Shown here in pieces: positions 9,045 through 18,218 of a stretch of 64,000 nucleotides of DNA. Under the pieces are notes generated by a model that ran no database searches, was not told the origin of the DNA, and saw only the letters and a list, made by a program, of their open reading frames with translations. Position 1 is the stretch's first letter. Each line of letters opens with the position of its first letter. Both the position numbers and the translations under genes were made by a program. Origin of the DNA: Sulfurimonas sp. (lineage in GTDB: Bacteria > Campylobacterota > Campylobacteria > Campylobacterales > Sulfurimonadaceae); NCBI GenBank assembly GCA_011391635.1, contig JAABQD010000009.1, forward strand, positions 1 to 64,000, read 5' to 3'.

Positions 9045-11294
9045 ATGGAAAAATTAATCAATTTTAAAATTGATGGTATCTCTGTAGAGGCAAAAAAAGG
9101 CGAGACGATCTTAAATGTGGCTCGTAAAAATGGCATCTATATACCTACGATGTGCTATATCTCTAAAACAACACCATGTGCATCGTGCCGTATGTGTGTT
9201 GTCGAAGCCAAAGGGGTTGAAGGGTTTGTACTTAGTTGTAACACGCCTCCAACTGAGGGCATTGAAATAACAACAAATACACAAGAGCTTGAGAATGAGC
9301 GAACAAACATCATGAAGCTTTATGATGTGAATCATCCTTTAGAGTGTGGTGTTTGTGATAAATCGGGCGAGTGTGACCTGCAAAACAAAACTTTAGAGTT
9401 TGGAATTTCTGCTCAAAATTTTAGTGCGAGAGAGCAATCGCGTAAGATAGAAAATTGGGGCTTAATCAGTTATGACCCATCACTTTGTATCTTGTGTGAA
9501 AAGTGTGTCCATGTTTGTAATGAAGTTATAGGCGATGATGCGATAGAAGTAAAGTTTGGGGGATATAGCTCGACTATTATTCCTAAAAATGCTGAGACGC
9601 TTGATTGTACTTTCTGTGGGGAGTGTATTGCGGTTTGTCCTGTGGGTGCATTGGTGAGTTCAGATTTCAAATATAGTGCGAATGCTTGGGAACTTAGTCG
9701 TGTTCCTGCGACTTGTGCTCACTGTTCGGCGGGATGTTCTTTAGAATATGAAACTCGTTATGCGGGAATTGATGGCGACAACTCTATCTACAGAGTAAAA
9801 AATAATTTTGAATTTGCTTCACTTTGTGGTGCTGGTCGTTTTGGTTTTGATTTTGAGAACAAAGAAGTAAGTGATGAGAAGGCATTTCATAAAGCTGTTG
9901 AAGCTCTGCAAAATGCAAAAGCGATTCGTTTTTCTTCTATGATTACAAATGAAGAGACGCATATTTTACAACTTTTCAAAGAAAAATTTGGTCTAAAACT
10001 CTTCAATGAAGATGCAAGAAAATATCAAGAGTTTATGAAATCGTATAGTTCAATAAGTGGTAAAAAACATCACAGTGGCTCACTCGATGCTGTGAAACTC
10101 TCAGATGCAATTATTGTAATTGGTACAAGAGTAGCAACGGATAATCCAGCTTTACGATATGCAATTACAACTGCTTCAAAGCATAATGGTGCAAAAGTTG
10201 TCTATGCACACCCTCTTGAAGATACTTTGATGCAAAATACAGTAACGCAGTTTATGAAGTATGAAGTCGGAACGGAAGAGGGTGTTTTGGCACTTTTAGC
10301 GAATGCACTTCTAAAAGATGCTGATCTGTCCAAAGAGGAGAGAGCATTTTTTGATGCACTTGATTTAGGATACCTTGAAGCGGAGAGCAACATCGGGCAT
10401 GAAGAGATAGCACAGATGATGCACTCTTTTGCACGAACAAAAAATCATACTCTTATCATCGGAAATGATTTGATAGCACATGAGCGTTCAAGTAACATTG
10501 CTAAACTATCTGCTTTGATTGAAAAATATAGTTCATTTTCTTTAATCATTGTAGCAAATGAGGTCAATACCCTAGGTGTTTCACTTATTGCGGATTTAGA
10601 TGTAGATGAGGAGAGCGTCGATGTGGTTGGATATAATGCAAAAGGTAATTTTGTAATTTCAGCATTCAAATTTGCTAACCTTTCTATACCTGCACTCAAC
10701 CAGCAAGAGGGGACTTTTGTAAGTATTGATAACAGAGTGCTTCCAACAAATGTGGCACTCAGTTATGCGGGATATACGCTCAATGATTTAGCTTTGGCAT
10801 GTGGAATTGAGAGTGAAAATACAATTGATTACACACCAAAGTTAAATCCACATGCCGGATTTAAAAATATTAAGTTTGATGCCCTCCAAAACTATCTTTC
10901 ACCGTTAGGCGAGGATGAACGAGGTTATCTGCTTGATGAAGTGGTATGTGCAATGGATGGCTCACTCGAAGCGATAAGTGATTTACCAGAGTTTAATGGC
11001 ACAATCATTTATAACTCTAATCCAGTGTTACAATTTAATGCTTCTACAAATAGTGCGAAACAACTTGAAAAAGATGTTACCTTGCGAGGTTCAGCACAGT
11101 TTGCAACAGCAGCAAAAATTGCAGATGGGGACAGAGTTGAGATACGATTTGGTTCTACAATTATTCTAAGAGAGTTTAAGTTAGATACGACTCTCAAAGG
11201 CACAATTGCACTCAATCCAACATTCGATAGTGTCGCAGATGCAAGTAGATATAAATTTGAAAAATCCAAAATAATGAGAGTAGCACATGAGTGA
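9045..11294 (+). CDS. nuoG: NADH-quinone oxidoreductase subunit G, first copy
   Basis: NuoG (749 aa) carries most of the iron-sulfur chain of complex I. In order it has a plant-type [2Fe-2S] motif (CYISKTTPCASCRMC), the N-terminal [4Fe-4S] region (HPLECGVCDKSGECDLQ), two ferredoxin motifs (CILCEKCVHVC and CTFCGECIAVCPVGAL) and an N7-type CAHCSAGC with a distant Cys. A degenerate molybdopterin-oxidoreductase-like domain follows. AAGGAGG at 9031-9037 is 7 bases from the ATG at 9045 but almost touches the earlier ATG at 9039, so the former is chosen. It overlaps the next nuoG-like gene by 8 bases. Confidence 0.9.
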   Translation: MEKLINFKIDGISVEAKKGETILNVARKNGIYIPTMCYISKTTPCASCRMCVVEAKGVEGFVLSCNTPPTEGIEITTNTQELENERTNIMKLYDVNHPLECGVCDKSGECDLQNKTLEFGISAQNFSAREQSRKIENWGLISYDPSLCILCEKCVHVCNEVIGDDAIEVKFGGYSSTIIPKNAETLDCTFCGECIAVCPVGALVSSDFKYSANAWELSRVPATCAHCSAGCSLEYETRYAGIDGDNSIYRVKNNFEFASLCGAGRFGFDFENKEVSDEKAFHKAVEALQNAKAIRFSSMITNEETHILQLFKEKFGLKLFNEDARKYQEFMKSYSSISGKKHHSGSLDAVKLSDAIIVIGTRVATDNPALRYAITTASKHNGAKVVYAHPLEDTLMQNTVTQFMKYEVGTEEGVLALLANALLKDADLSKEERAFFDALDLGYLEAESNIGHEEIAQMMHSFARTKNHTLIIGNDLIAHERSSNIAKLSALIEKYSSFSLIIVANEVNTLGVSLIADLDVDEESVDVVGYNAKGNFVISAFKFANLSIPALNQQEGTFVSIDNRVLPTNVALSYAGYTLNDLALACGIESENTIDYTPKLNPHAGFKNIKFDALQNYLSPLGEDERGYLLDEVVCAMDGSLEAISDLPEFNGTIIYNSNPVLQFNASTNSAKQLEKDVTLRGSAQFATAAKIADGDRVEIRFGSTIILREFKLDTTLKGTIALNPTFDSVADASRYKFEKSKIMRVAHE

Positions 11295-13776
11295 AATTAC
11301 TATAAATATTGATGGAAAACAGATTCAGACGCAAGAGGGTGAGTACATACTTAATGCGGCTCGAGCGAATGATATCTTTATTCCTGCTATTTGTTATTTA
11401 ACGAGATGTAGTCCTACTCTTGCGTGTCGTATATGTCTTGTAGAAGCCGATGGAAAGCAAGTGTATGCTTGTAATGCAAAAGCTAAAGATGGGATGAATA
11501 TCACAACAACAACGGATGCAATCAAGCAAGAGAGACGCGCTATTATGGAAGTGTATGATGTGAATCATCCTCTTCAATGTGGTGTATGTGACCAATCAGG
11601 CGAATGTGAACTTCAAAACTATACTTTAGAGATGGGTGTGGATGCACAAAGCTACGCTGTAAAAGATGTGGCTAGACCTTCAAAAGATTGGGGACATATT
11701 CACTATGATGCTGGTCTTTGTATCGTTTGTGAGCGATGTGTCACTGTTTGTAAAGATATGATTGGAGACAACTCGCTCAAGACAGTTGCAAGAGGTGGAG
11801 ATGCCCTTGACGCTGAGTACAAAGAGTCTATGCCAAAAGATGCATACAGCATGTGGAATAAACTTAATAAGTCCATTATCGGTCTCACAAACGGGACAGA
11901 TGTTCTTGATTGTACTTCTTGTGGAGAGTGTGCATCTGTTTGTCCAGTGGGTGCTTTGGTGGATACACAGTTTATGTACAAATCAAACTCTTGGGAACTT
12001 ACCAAGATTCCTGCAACATGCGGACATTGTAGTGCTGGATGTCAAATCTCTTATGAGAAAAAACATACAGATATTGCAAACCCAGAAGATAAAATCTACC
12101 GTGTTTCAAATGAGTGGAACTTCGTTTCACTTTGTGGTGCTGGAAGATATGGCTTTGATTATGAAAATGCAAATGCTACAAAAGAGAAAGATAGCTTAAC
12201 AAAAGCAGTAGAAGCATTTAAAAAAGCGGATACTATTAAGTTTACTTCGACAATTACAAATGAAGAAGCGTTGATTTTAGAAAAACTCAGAGAAAAATTT
12301 GGCTATAAACTTGTCAATAATGAGGCGTTGGCATTTCAAACATTCTTGAAAAATTACTCTGAAGTGAGTGGAACAACTCTTTACAGCGGTAACCTCAAAG
12401 AAGTGGCTGAGAGTAACTTTATCATCTCTGTAGGAACTGCGATAAAAAGTGATAATCCAAATGCAAGATATGCACTCAATAATTCACTCACAGTCAATAA
12501 AGGTGCGGCACTCTATTTTCATCCATTAAGTGACCCGATTATAGATGGGCTTGGCAAAAGCATTGTAAGTATTAAACATAAACCACTTCAAGAAGAGGCT
12601 GTTTTATACCTTATCTTGGATTTATTTGCGGATAAAGAGAAGTTACCATCAGAGGTAGTTGCATATTTAGCCTCGTACCATGCTACAAAAACAATCACGG
12701 TTGAAGAGACTATCAAAGAGACAATTGTAGAAGTTGTCAAATCTATGAAACTGAGTGAAGAGACAGGTGTAGAAGAAGAGGTAGAAGAGGAAGTATCCAA
12801 AGTTGTTCCTAAAAAAATCTCTAAAGAGGTTGAAGTGGATGATAACAAACTCTTTGAGCTTGTTGGAGCAGGGAAAGATTTTAGTGATACTTTAGAAAAA
12901 TTACTTGCTAAAAAAGACAGTTTCTCTTTAGTGGTAGGAGCAGATTTATATGCACATCCACATGCCAAAAACTTGGCACGATTAGTGGCATTGATTGAAA
13001 AATATAGTGCTTTCAAACTTGTGATGATTCCATCTTTGACAAACACGCTAGGTGTTGCACTTATCAATGAACTCTCTAATGAATTTGGTAAATACACTAT
13101 CGGATATAACACAAAAGGTGATTTTACACTCTCTGCTTTAGGCGATGGAGATTTCCACATGCCAAGTATGAATCAGCAAGAGGGAACGCTCACTTCAATT
13201 AACAAGCGAGTGAATCCTACAAATGCTGCACTTTCATATGGTGGATACACACTTAATGATATTGCAAATGCACTTGGTTTGAAGGCTGAAAATACAATCA
13301 GCTATACGCCATGTTTGCCAACATCAAAAGGCTTTAAACCTGAGAAATTTGATGATTTACCAAACCACTACACAAATGCTGGGCAAGAGGTTCGTGGCTA
13401 TGAATTAGAGAATGTAGCAGTTCCACATGCCAAAGATGAAAGTGTAGAAAAAATAGAGACCTTATTATCTCTGGGAGAGAGTTTGATTTATCTTGTAAAT
13501 CCTGTAAGACAATTTAACGAATTTACAAATAAAGCAACAAATCTTGATGAGGTAAGCGGTGTTTATATGAGTGAGGAATACTTAGGTAAATCTGATTTCA
13601 ATGAGGGTGAACGAGTGCGTATCAAAAGCGATAAAGGCGAGATAGTTGCTACAATCGTAAGTGATAACAAAATAGCTGGTAGCATCATTTGTCTGCCAAC
13701 TTTTGATAGTAAATTAAATTCAGAGGCTCTTTTTAGCGGATACCGCTTCAATACAGCTTCGATAGAAAGGGTGTAA
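11287..13776 (+). CDS. nuoG: Second NuoG paralogue with an acidic, Val/Glu/Lys-rich insert
   Basis: This 829-aa protein is colinear with the preceding NuoG. It has a [2Fe-2S] motif (CSPTLACRICLVEA), HPLQCGVCDQSGECELQ, two ferredoxin motifs (CIVCERCVTVC and CTSCGECASVCPVGAL) and CGHCSAGC. The two ferredoxin motifs are separated by an inserted segment of about 40 residues compared with the first copy. A second insert near residues 470-515 is extremely rich in Glu, Val and Lys (VEEEVEEEVSKVV) and looks like a flexible or coiled linker. A tandem duplication of nuoG within a nuo operon, with both copies keeping their cluster ligands, suggests a longer or branched electron path. Three copies of the CCACATGCC word lie in this gene. 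Confidence 0.88.
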   Translation: MSEITINIDGKQIQTQEGEYILNAARANDIFIPAICYLTRCSPTLACRICLVEADGKQVYACNAKAKDGMNITTTTDAIKQERRAIMEVYDVNHPLQCGVCDQSGECELQNYTLEMGVDAQSYAVKDVARPSKDWGHIHYDAGLCIVCERCVTVCKDMIGDNSLKTVARGGDALDAEYKESMPKDAYSMWNKLNKSIIGLTNGTDVLDCTSCGECASVCPVGALVDTQFMYKSNSWELTKIPATCGHCSAGCQISYEKKHTDIANPEDKIYRVSNEWNFVSLCGAGRYGFDYENANATKEKDSLTKAVEAFKKADTIKFTSTITNEEALILEKLREKFGYKLVNNEALAFQTFLKNYSEVSGTTLYSGNLKEVAESNFIISVGTAIKSDNPNARYALNNSLTVNKGAALYFHPLSDPIIDGLGKSIVSIKHKPLQEEAVLYLILDLFADKEKLPSEVVAYLASYHATKTITVEETIKETIVEVVKSMKLSEETGVEEEVEEEVSKVVPKKISKEVEVDDNKLFELVGAGKDFSDTLEKLLAKKDSFSLVVGADLYAHPHAKNLARLVALIEKYSAFKLVMIPSLTNTLGVALINELSNEFGKYTIGYNTKGDFTLSALGDGDFHMPSMNQQEGTLTSINKRVNPTNAALSYGGYTLNDIANALGLKAENTISYTPCLPTSKGFKPEKFDDLPNHYTNAGQEVRGYELENVAVPHAKDESVEKIETLLSLGESLIYLVNPVRQFNEFTNKATNLDEVSGVYMSEEYLGKSDFNEGERVRIKSDKGEIVATIVSDNKIAGSIICLPTFDSKLNSEALFSGYRFNTASIERV

Positions 13777-13777
13777 T

Positions 13778-14767
13778 ATGGATATAGCATATTTAATAGA
13801 AACGGTTATCAAAGTCGTTGTTGTTTTACTTATATTTTCTGCTTTAGCAGGGATAGGAACTTATTTCGAGCGAAAGGTTCTTGCTTTTATGCAGCGTCGC
13901 CTAGGGCCAATGTATGTTGGACCTTTTGGACTTCTGCAAGTCGCAGCCGATGGTGTAAAACTTTTTACAAAAGAGGATATTATCCCAAGTAATGTTGTGC
14001 CTAATATCTTTAAAATTGCACCGGTAATTACAGCAGCAACTGCATTTATGGCAGCGGCAGCGATACCGTTTTTACCACAATTTACACTTTTTGGTTACAC
14101 AGTGCATCCAATAGTTGCCGATATCAATATAGGTATTTTATACATTCTTGGTATCATGGGCGTTGGTTTGTATGGACCTCTTTTGGGCGGTATGGCATCA
14201 GCAAACAAATTCTCCTTGCTCTCAGCTGCAAGGGGTGCTGCGGTTTTCATCTCTTATGAAGTTGTAACAGGTCTATCGATTTTAGCTCCGATTATGATGG
14301 TTGGTTCACTCTCTCTTATTGATTTTAATGCATACCAAGCAGGTGGCATTGGTGATTGGATTATATGGTCTCAACCGGTTGCATTTATTCTTTTTTGGAT
14401 AGCAGCTTTTGCTGAAACTGGACGAACTCCATTTCACTTGATTGCAAATGACCATGAGATTATCGATGGATTTGGTACAGAATACTCTGGTATGCGATGG
14501 GGTCTTTTCTTCATTGGTGAGTATGCAAATATGTTCTTTATATCTTTTATTATTCCACTTCTTTTTTTAGGTGGATATGGAGATGGAAGTTTACTAGGTG
14601 CTTTGGGCTTACTCGCTAAAATGTCATTTTTCTTCTTCTTTTTCTTATGGACTAGAGCTGCTTGGCCAGATGTAAGACCAGACCAATTGATGTGGTTATG
14701 CTGGAAAGTGCTTATGCCTATAGCGGTGATTAATATTGTAATCACTGGCTTAGTGATGATGTTTTAA
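13778..14767 (+). CDS. nuoH: NADH-quinone oxidoreductase subunit H (first complex I)
   Basis: NuoH (329 aa) is the membrane subunit linking the quinone chamber to the proton-pumping arm. About eight hydrophobic helices are visible. Family signatures present are ERKVLAFMQRRLGPMYVGPFGLLQ near the N-terminus, AFAETGRTPFHLIANDHEII and EYSGMRWGLFFIGEYANM, which carries the quinone-channel acidic residues. It starts two bases after the previous stop. No copy of the dispersed CCACATGCC word occurs from here through pflA. Confidence 0.95.
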   Translation: MDIAYLIETVIKVVVVLLIFSALAGIGTYFERKVLAFMQRRLGPMYVGPFGLLQVAADGVKLFTKEDIIPSNVVPNIFKIAPVITAATAFMAAAAIPFLPQFTLFGYTVHPIVADINIGILYILGIMGVGLYGPLLGGMASANKFSLLSAARGAAVFISYEVVTGLSILAPIMMVGSLSLIDFNAYQAGGIGDWIIWSQPVAFILFWIAAFAETGRTPFHLIANDHEIIDGFGTEYSGMRWGLFFIGEYANMFFISFIIPLLFLGGYGDGSLLGALGLLAKMSFFFFFFLWTRAAWPDVRPDQLMWLCWKVLMPIAVINIVITGLVMMF

Positions 14768-14778
14768 GGGGGATATGA

Positions 14779-15396
14779 ATGCATAATGAGCAATTTAATA
14801 ACAGAAATGTTAGTGACAATGGCTACTATTTAGTAGATATTGAGGATTATCCAACTGATAATTGGGGCAGGTTTAAAAGAGTTATCAAAAGAACATTCAG
14901 AGGCGAACTTTTTGTTGGTCTTTGGGTTGTTCTTCGCGAAATGATAAAGTTTGATATTCACACAGTGCAATATCCACAAGAGAAGATGCCGATTGGTCCA
15001 AGATACCGTGCTGTTCATGAAATGAAAAGATTATGGGAATCAGGAACTGAGAGATGTATTGGATGTGGACTTTGTGAAAAAATCTGTATCTCAAACTGTA
15101 TCAGAATGGACACTAAAATTGATGAGAATTCTCGTAAAGAGGTTACAGAGTACAGTATCAATCTTGGTCGTTGTATTTTTTGTGGATATTGTGCGGAAGT
15201 TTGTCCAGAACTTGCTATTGTGCATGGTGGACGCTACGAAAATGCAAGTGATCAGAGAGAACACTTTGTACTATTTGAAGATATGTTAACACCAATCGAT
15301 GCACTCAAAGCTGGGAAACAGTTAGAGTTTGAAGGTTTTGGTGCTATTACACCACATGAAGATGAGCGTGTTAAAAAAACACCTCTCTCATATTAA
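14779..15396 (+). CDS. nuoI: NADH-quinone oxidoreductase subunit I (first complex I)
   Basis: NuoI (205 aa) holds the two [4Fe-4S] clusters N6a and N6b, which carry electrons from NuoG to NuoB. Both ferredoxin motifs are complete: CIGCGLCEKICISNCI and CIFCGYCAEVCPE, each with four Cys. The N-terminal third, including PIGPRYRAVHEMKRL, packs against the membrane. A ribosome binding site (AAGGGGG) lies upstream of the ATG. Confidence 0.95.
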   Translation: MHNEQFNNRNVSDNGYYLVDIEDYPTDNWGRFKRVIKRTFRGELFVGLWVVLREMIKFDIHTVQYPQEKMPIGPRYRAVHEMKRLWESGTERCIGCGLCEKICISNCIRMDTKIDENSRKEVTEYSINLGRCIFCGYCAEVCPELAIVHGGRYENASDQREHFVLFEDMLTPIDALKAGKQLEFEGFGAITPHEDERVKKTPLSY

Positions 15397-15407
15397 GGAG
15401 TTTGGTT

Positions 15408-15983
15408 ATGTTTGAAGCGATTGCTTTTTATCTGTTTGCTTTTTTAACAACTGTGATGTTTTTTATAGCTGTAATGACAACACAGGCGTTACATGCACTT
15501 ACAGCGTTGGCGGCAGGGATGATATTTATATCAGCATTTTTCTTTATTCTAGGTGCTGACTTTTTAGGTGCGATTCAAATCGTTGTGTATTCTGGTGCGG
15601 TTATGGCACTTTACGCGTTTGGTATGATGTTTTTTGATACTACAAGAGATGTCAAAGAGAAGAATGGCAATAAATATATTGTGTTTGGCTTAAGTATTTT
15701 ATCTGCTGTTTTAGTTGTTGTGATATTTTCCGCTCCGATGGTTACAGATAATATATCCGCACTTTATCCAATGGTTGAGGGTGCAGGTAATACACAAGAG
15801 CTAGGAATGGTATTATTTACGAAGTATTTAGTTCCATTTGAGGTTGCTGCTGTTATGTTGCTTGTTGCAATGATTGCAGGAATTGTTTTAGCTGGTAAAA
15901 AAATGGATTTATCTCTTACGCTTATGAATGATGCAGAGATAATAGAAGCCAAAATAGAAAAAAATAAAAAGGTGCTTTCATGA
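15408..15983 (+). CDS. nuoJ: NADH-quinone oxidoreductase subunit J (first complex I)
   Basis: NuoJ (191 aa) is an integral membrane subunit of the proton-pumping arm with five predicted helices. The conserved third helix reads ADFLGAIQIVVYSGAVMALYAFGMMF, the segment known in complex I to form a pi-bulge. The start at 15408 is preferred because AAGGAG at 15395-15400, overlapping the nuoI stop, is seven bases away. The in-frame TTG at 15402 is too close to it. The stop overlaps the nuoK start (ATGA). Confidence 0.93.
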   Translation: MFEAIAFYLFAFLTTVMFFIAVMTTQALHALTALAAGMIFISAFFFILGADFLGAIQIVVYSGAVMALYAFGMMFFDTTRDVKEKNGNKYIVFGLSILSAVLVVVIFSAPMVTDNISALYPMVEGAGNTQELGMVLFTKYLVPFEVAAVMLLVAMIAGIVLAGKKMDLSLTLMNDAEIIEAKIEKNKKVLS

Positions 15984-16288
15984 TGGAAATAGGCTTAAAC
16001 CACTACCTTGTGCTTTCAACGCTTCTTTTTGCTATTGGATTAATTGGCGTTATGCGTAGAAAGAACCTTCTTTTGCTGTTTTTCGCAACTGAAATATTAC
16101 TCAACTCTGTAAATATTGCTTTTGCTGCGATTTCACACTATTATGGCGATTTAACAGGTCAGCTTTTTGTATTTTTTGTAATTGCAATTGCTGCATCTGA
16201 AGTGGCTGTAGGACTTGGGTTATTGATTGTATGGCATAAACGCCATGGCAATATCGACCTAGATAACATGTCAACAATGAGAGGATAG
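15980..16288 (+). CDS. nuoK: NADH-quinone oxidoreductase subunit K (first complex I)
   Basis: NuoK (102 aa) is the small three-helix antiporter-like subunit homologous to MnhC/MrpC. The membrane glutamates used in proton transfer are visible in FATEILLNSVNIAF and in AIAASEVAVGLGLLIV. Length and ending are typical. It overlaps nuoJ by four bases, so translation is probably coupled. An ATG three bases further on is an alternative start. Confidence 0.95.
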   Translation: MMEIGLNHYLVLSTLLFAIGLIGVMRRKNLLLLFFATEILLNSVNIAFAAISHYYGDLTGQLFVFFVIAIAASEVAVGLGLLIVWHKRHGNIDLDNMSTMRG

Positions 16289-16292
16289 AAGT

Positions 16293-18215
16293 ATGGAATT
16301 ATATTTATATCTAGCACTATTTTCACCACTCGCTGGTTCTTTATTCGCTGGACTTTTTGGTGCATCGCCAAGAACTAAAATAGCGGGTCTTGTTCCGAGC
16401 TTACTACTTTTTGTATCATTTGTAAGTAGCACTATCCTCCTCGTTTATATATTGAGCGGTGGTGCGAAAGTACATGTAGAGATGATGACATGGATGGCAA
16501 CAGGAGATTTATATATACCTTTTGGTTTTGTTGTAGATCAAGTTTCTGTAACAATGATGATGGTTGTGTCTTTAGTTTCAACGGTTGTACATTTTTACTC
16601 AATTGGTTACATGGATCATGATAAAGGGTTCAATAGATTTTTTTCATATCTTTCAGCATTCGTTTTCTCGATGATGATTTTGGTTATGAGTGATAACTTT
16701 GCAGGTCTTTTTATTGGTTGGGAAGGCGTTGGTCTTTGTTCATGGCTCTTAATCGGGTTTTGGTACCATAAAGAGAGTGCTACTTGGGCTGCAAATGAAG
16801 CGTTTATTATGAACCGTATTGCTGACCTTGGGATGTTGATCGGTATTTTCTTAATTTATTGGAATACAGGTTCACTTCAATATGATCAAGCATTCGCAGC
16901 AATGAATGGATTAGATAAAGAAGTGTTGACATGGATGGGAATTTTCCTTTTCATCGGTGCGATGGGTAAATCAGCTCAGTTTCCACTTCACACATGGCTT
17001 GCAGATGCGATGGAAGGTCCAACTCCTGTTTCTGCACTTATCCATGCTGCAACGATGGTAACGGCTGGTGTATATCTTGTTGTTCGTGCAAATCCATTGT
17101 ATGATTTAATCCCACATGTTGGATTATTTATCGCTTCTTTGGGTGCTTTTGTTGCACTTTTTGCGGCTTCAATGGCTTTAGTAAATCGTGACATGAAGAG
17201 AATTATTGCTTACTCAACGCTTTCACAGCTCGGCTATATGTTTGTGGCTGCTGGTTTGGGGGCGTATTGGGTTGCTCTTTTTCACCTTATGGCTCATGCA
17301 TTCTTTAAAGCACTTCTTTTCCTTGGTGCTGGAAATGTTATGCACGCGATGCATGATGAACTTGATCCATTCAAAATGGGTGGTTTACGCAAAGTAATGA
17401 AGGGAACATTTGTAATGATGACTCTTGCTTCTGTTGCTCTTGCTGGAATCTATCCATTTGCAGGGTTCTTCTCGAAAGATTTGATTCTTGAAGTTGGATT
17501 TGTTGAACATCACTATATTATTTACACGGTTCTTCTTTTTACAGCAGGTTTAACAGCATTCTATTCATTTAGACTAGTGGCACTTATTTTCCATGGTGAA
17601 GAGAGATATAAACTTTTTGGTATCCACCCGCATGAAGCATATAAATTTATGCTAGTAGCAATGAGTCCTTTACTTCTTCTTGCAATTATCGCTGGTTCAT
17701 TTAAAATGACCTACTTTGAGATGGTTACAGCCGTTCTTCCAGCTACAGAATATCATGTTCATAGTGCGATTACATACTGGATAATGACGATTGGAACACA
17801 ATTATTTGTCATTTTAGCAATTGCATTTGCCTATAAAAAATATGCAAATAACAAAGTCAAAGTTCCAGATGGAACAAGTAAAATGGAAAATCGCTTATGC
17901 TATAAAGTTTTGAGTAATCAATACTATATCCCATACATTTATGAAGAGTACTTGGCAAAACCATATAAAGAGCTCTCAACTCTGTTCTGGAAACAAATAG
18001 ATATGAAAGTTGTCGATGCAACTGTCGATGGAATCGCGGGTATAATTTATTCAAGTGGTGAAAAAACAAGAGTAATGCAAAGTGGTAACCTCTCTACTAT
18101 GCTTAAATGGATGGTTGCAGGTACTATAGGCTTGTTGTCATTAGCTGTAGTTTTTGGACTAGCGGCTAGATATTCTGGTGAAATTAAAACAATTTTATCA
18201 GGCTTAGGAGTTTAG
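16293..18215 (+). CDS. nuoL: NADH-quinone oxidoreductase subunit L (first complex I)
   Basis: NuoL (640 aa) is the distal antiporter-like proton pump. Signatures include LFIGWEGVGLCSWLLIGFWY with the key Glu, AMGKSAQFPLHTWLADAMEGPTPVSALIHAATMVTAG with the pump Lys and His, and MKRIIAYSTLSQLGYM. After about residue 500 comes the extension that forms the long lateral helix and the last membrane anchor. The length is normal for the family. Confidence 0.95.
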   Translation: MELYLYLALFSPLAGSLFAGLFGASPRTKIAGLVPSLLLFVSFVSSTILLVYILSGGAKVHVEMMTWMATGDLYIPFGFVVDQVSVTMMMVVSLVSTVVHFYSIGYMDHDKGFNRFFSYLSAFVFSMMILVMSDNFAGLFIGWEGVGLCSWLLIGFWYHKESATWAANEAFIMNRIADLGMLIGIFLIYWNTGSLQYDQAFAAMNGLDKEVLTWMGIFLFIGAMGKSAQFPLHTWLADAMEGPTPVSALIHAATMVTAGVYLVVRANPLYDLIPHVGLFIASLGAFVALFAASMALVNRDMKRIIAYSTLSQLGYMFVAAGLGAYWVALFHLMAHAFFKALLFLGAGNVMHAMHDELDPFKMGGLRKVMKGTFVMMTLASVALAGIYPFAGFFSKDLILEVGFVEHHYIIYTVLLFTAGLTAFYSFRLVALIFHGEERYKLFGIHPHEAYKFMLVAMSPLLLLAIIAGSFKMTYFEMVTAVLPATEYHVHSAITYWIMTIGTQLFVILAIAFAYKKYANNKVKVPDGTSKMENRLCYKVLSNQYYIPYIYEEYLAKPYKELSTLFWKQIDMKVVDATVDGIAGIIYSSGEKTRVMQSGNLSTMLKWMVAGTIGLLSLAVVFGLAARYSGEIKTILSGLGV

Positions 18216-18218
18216 TAG

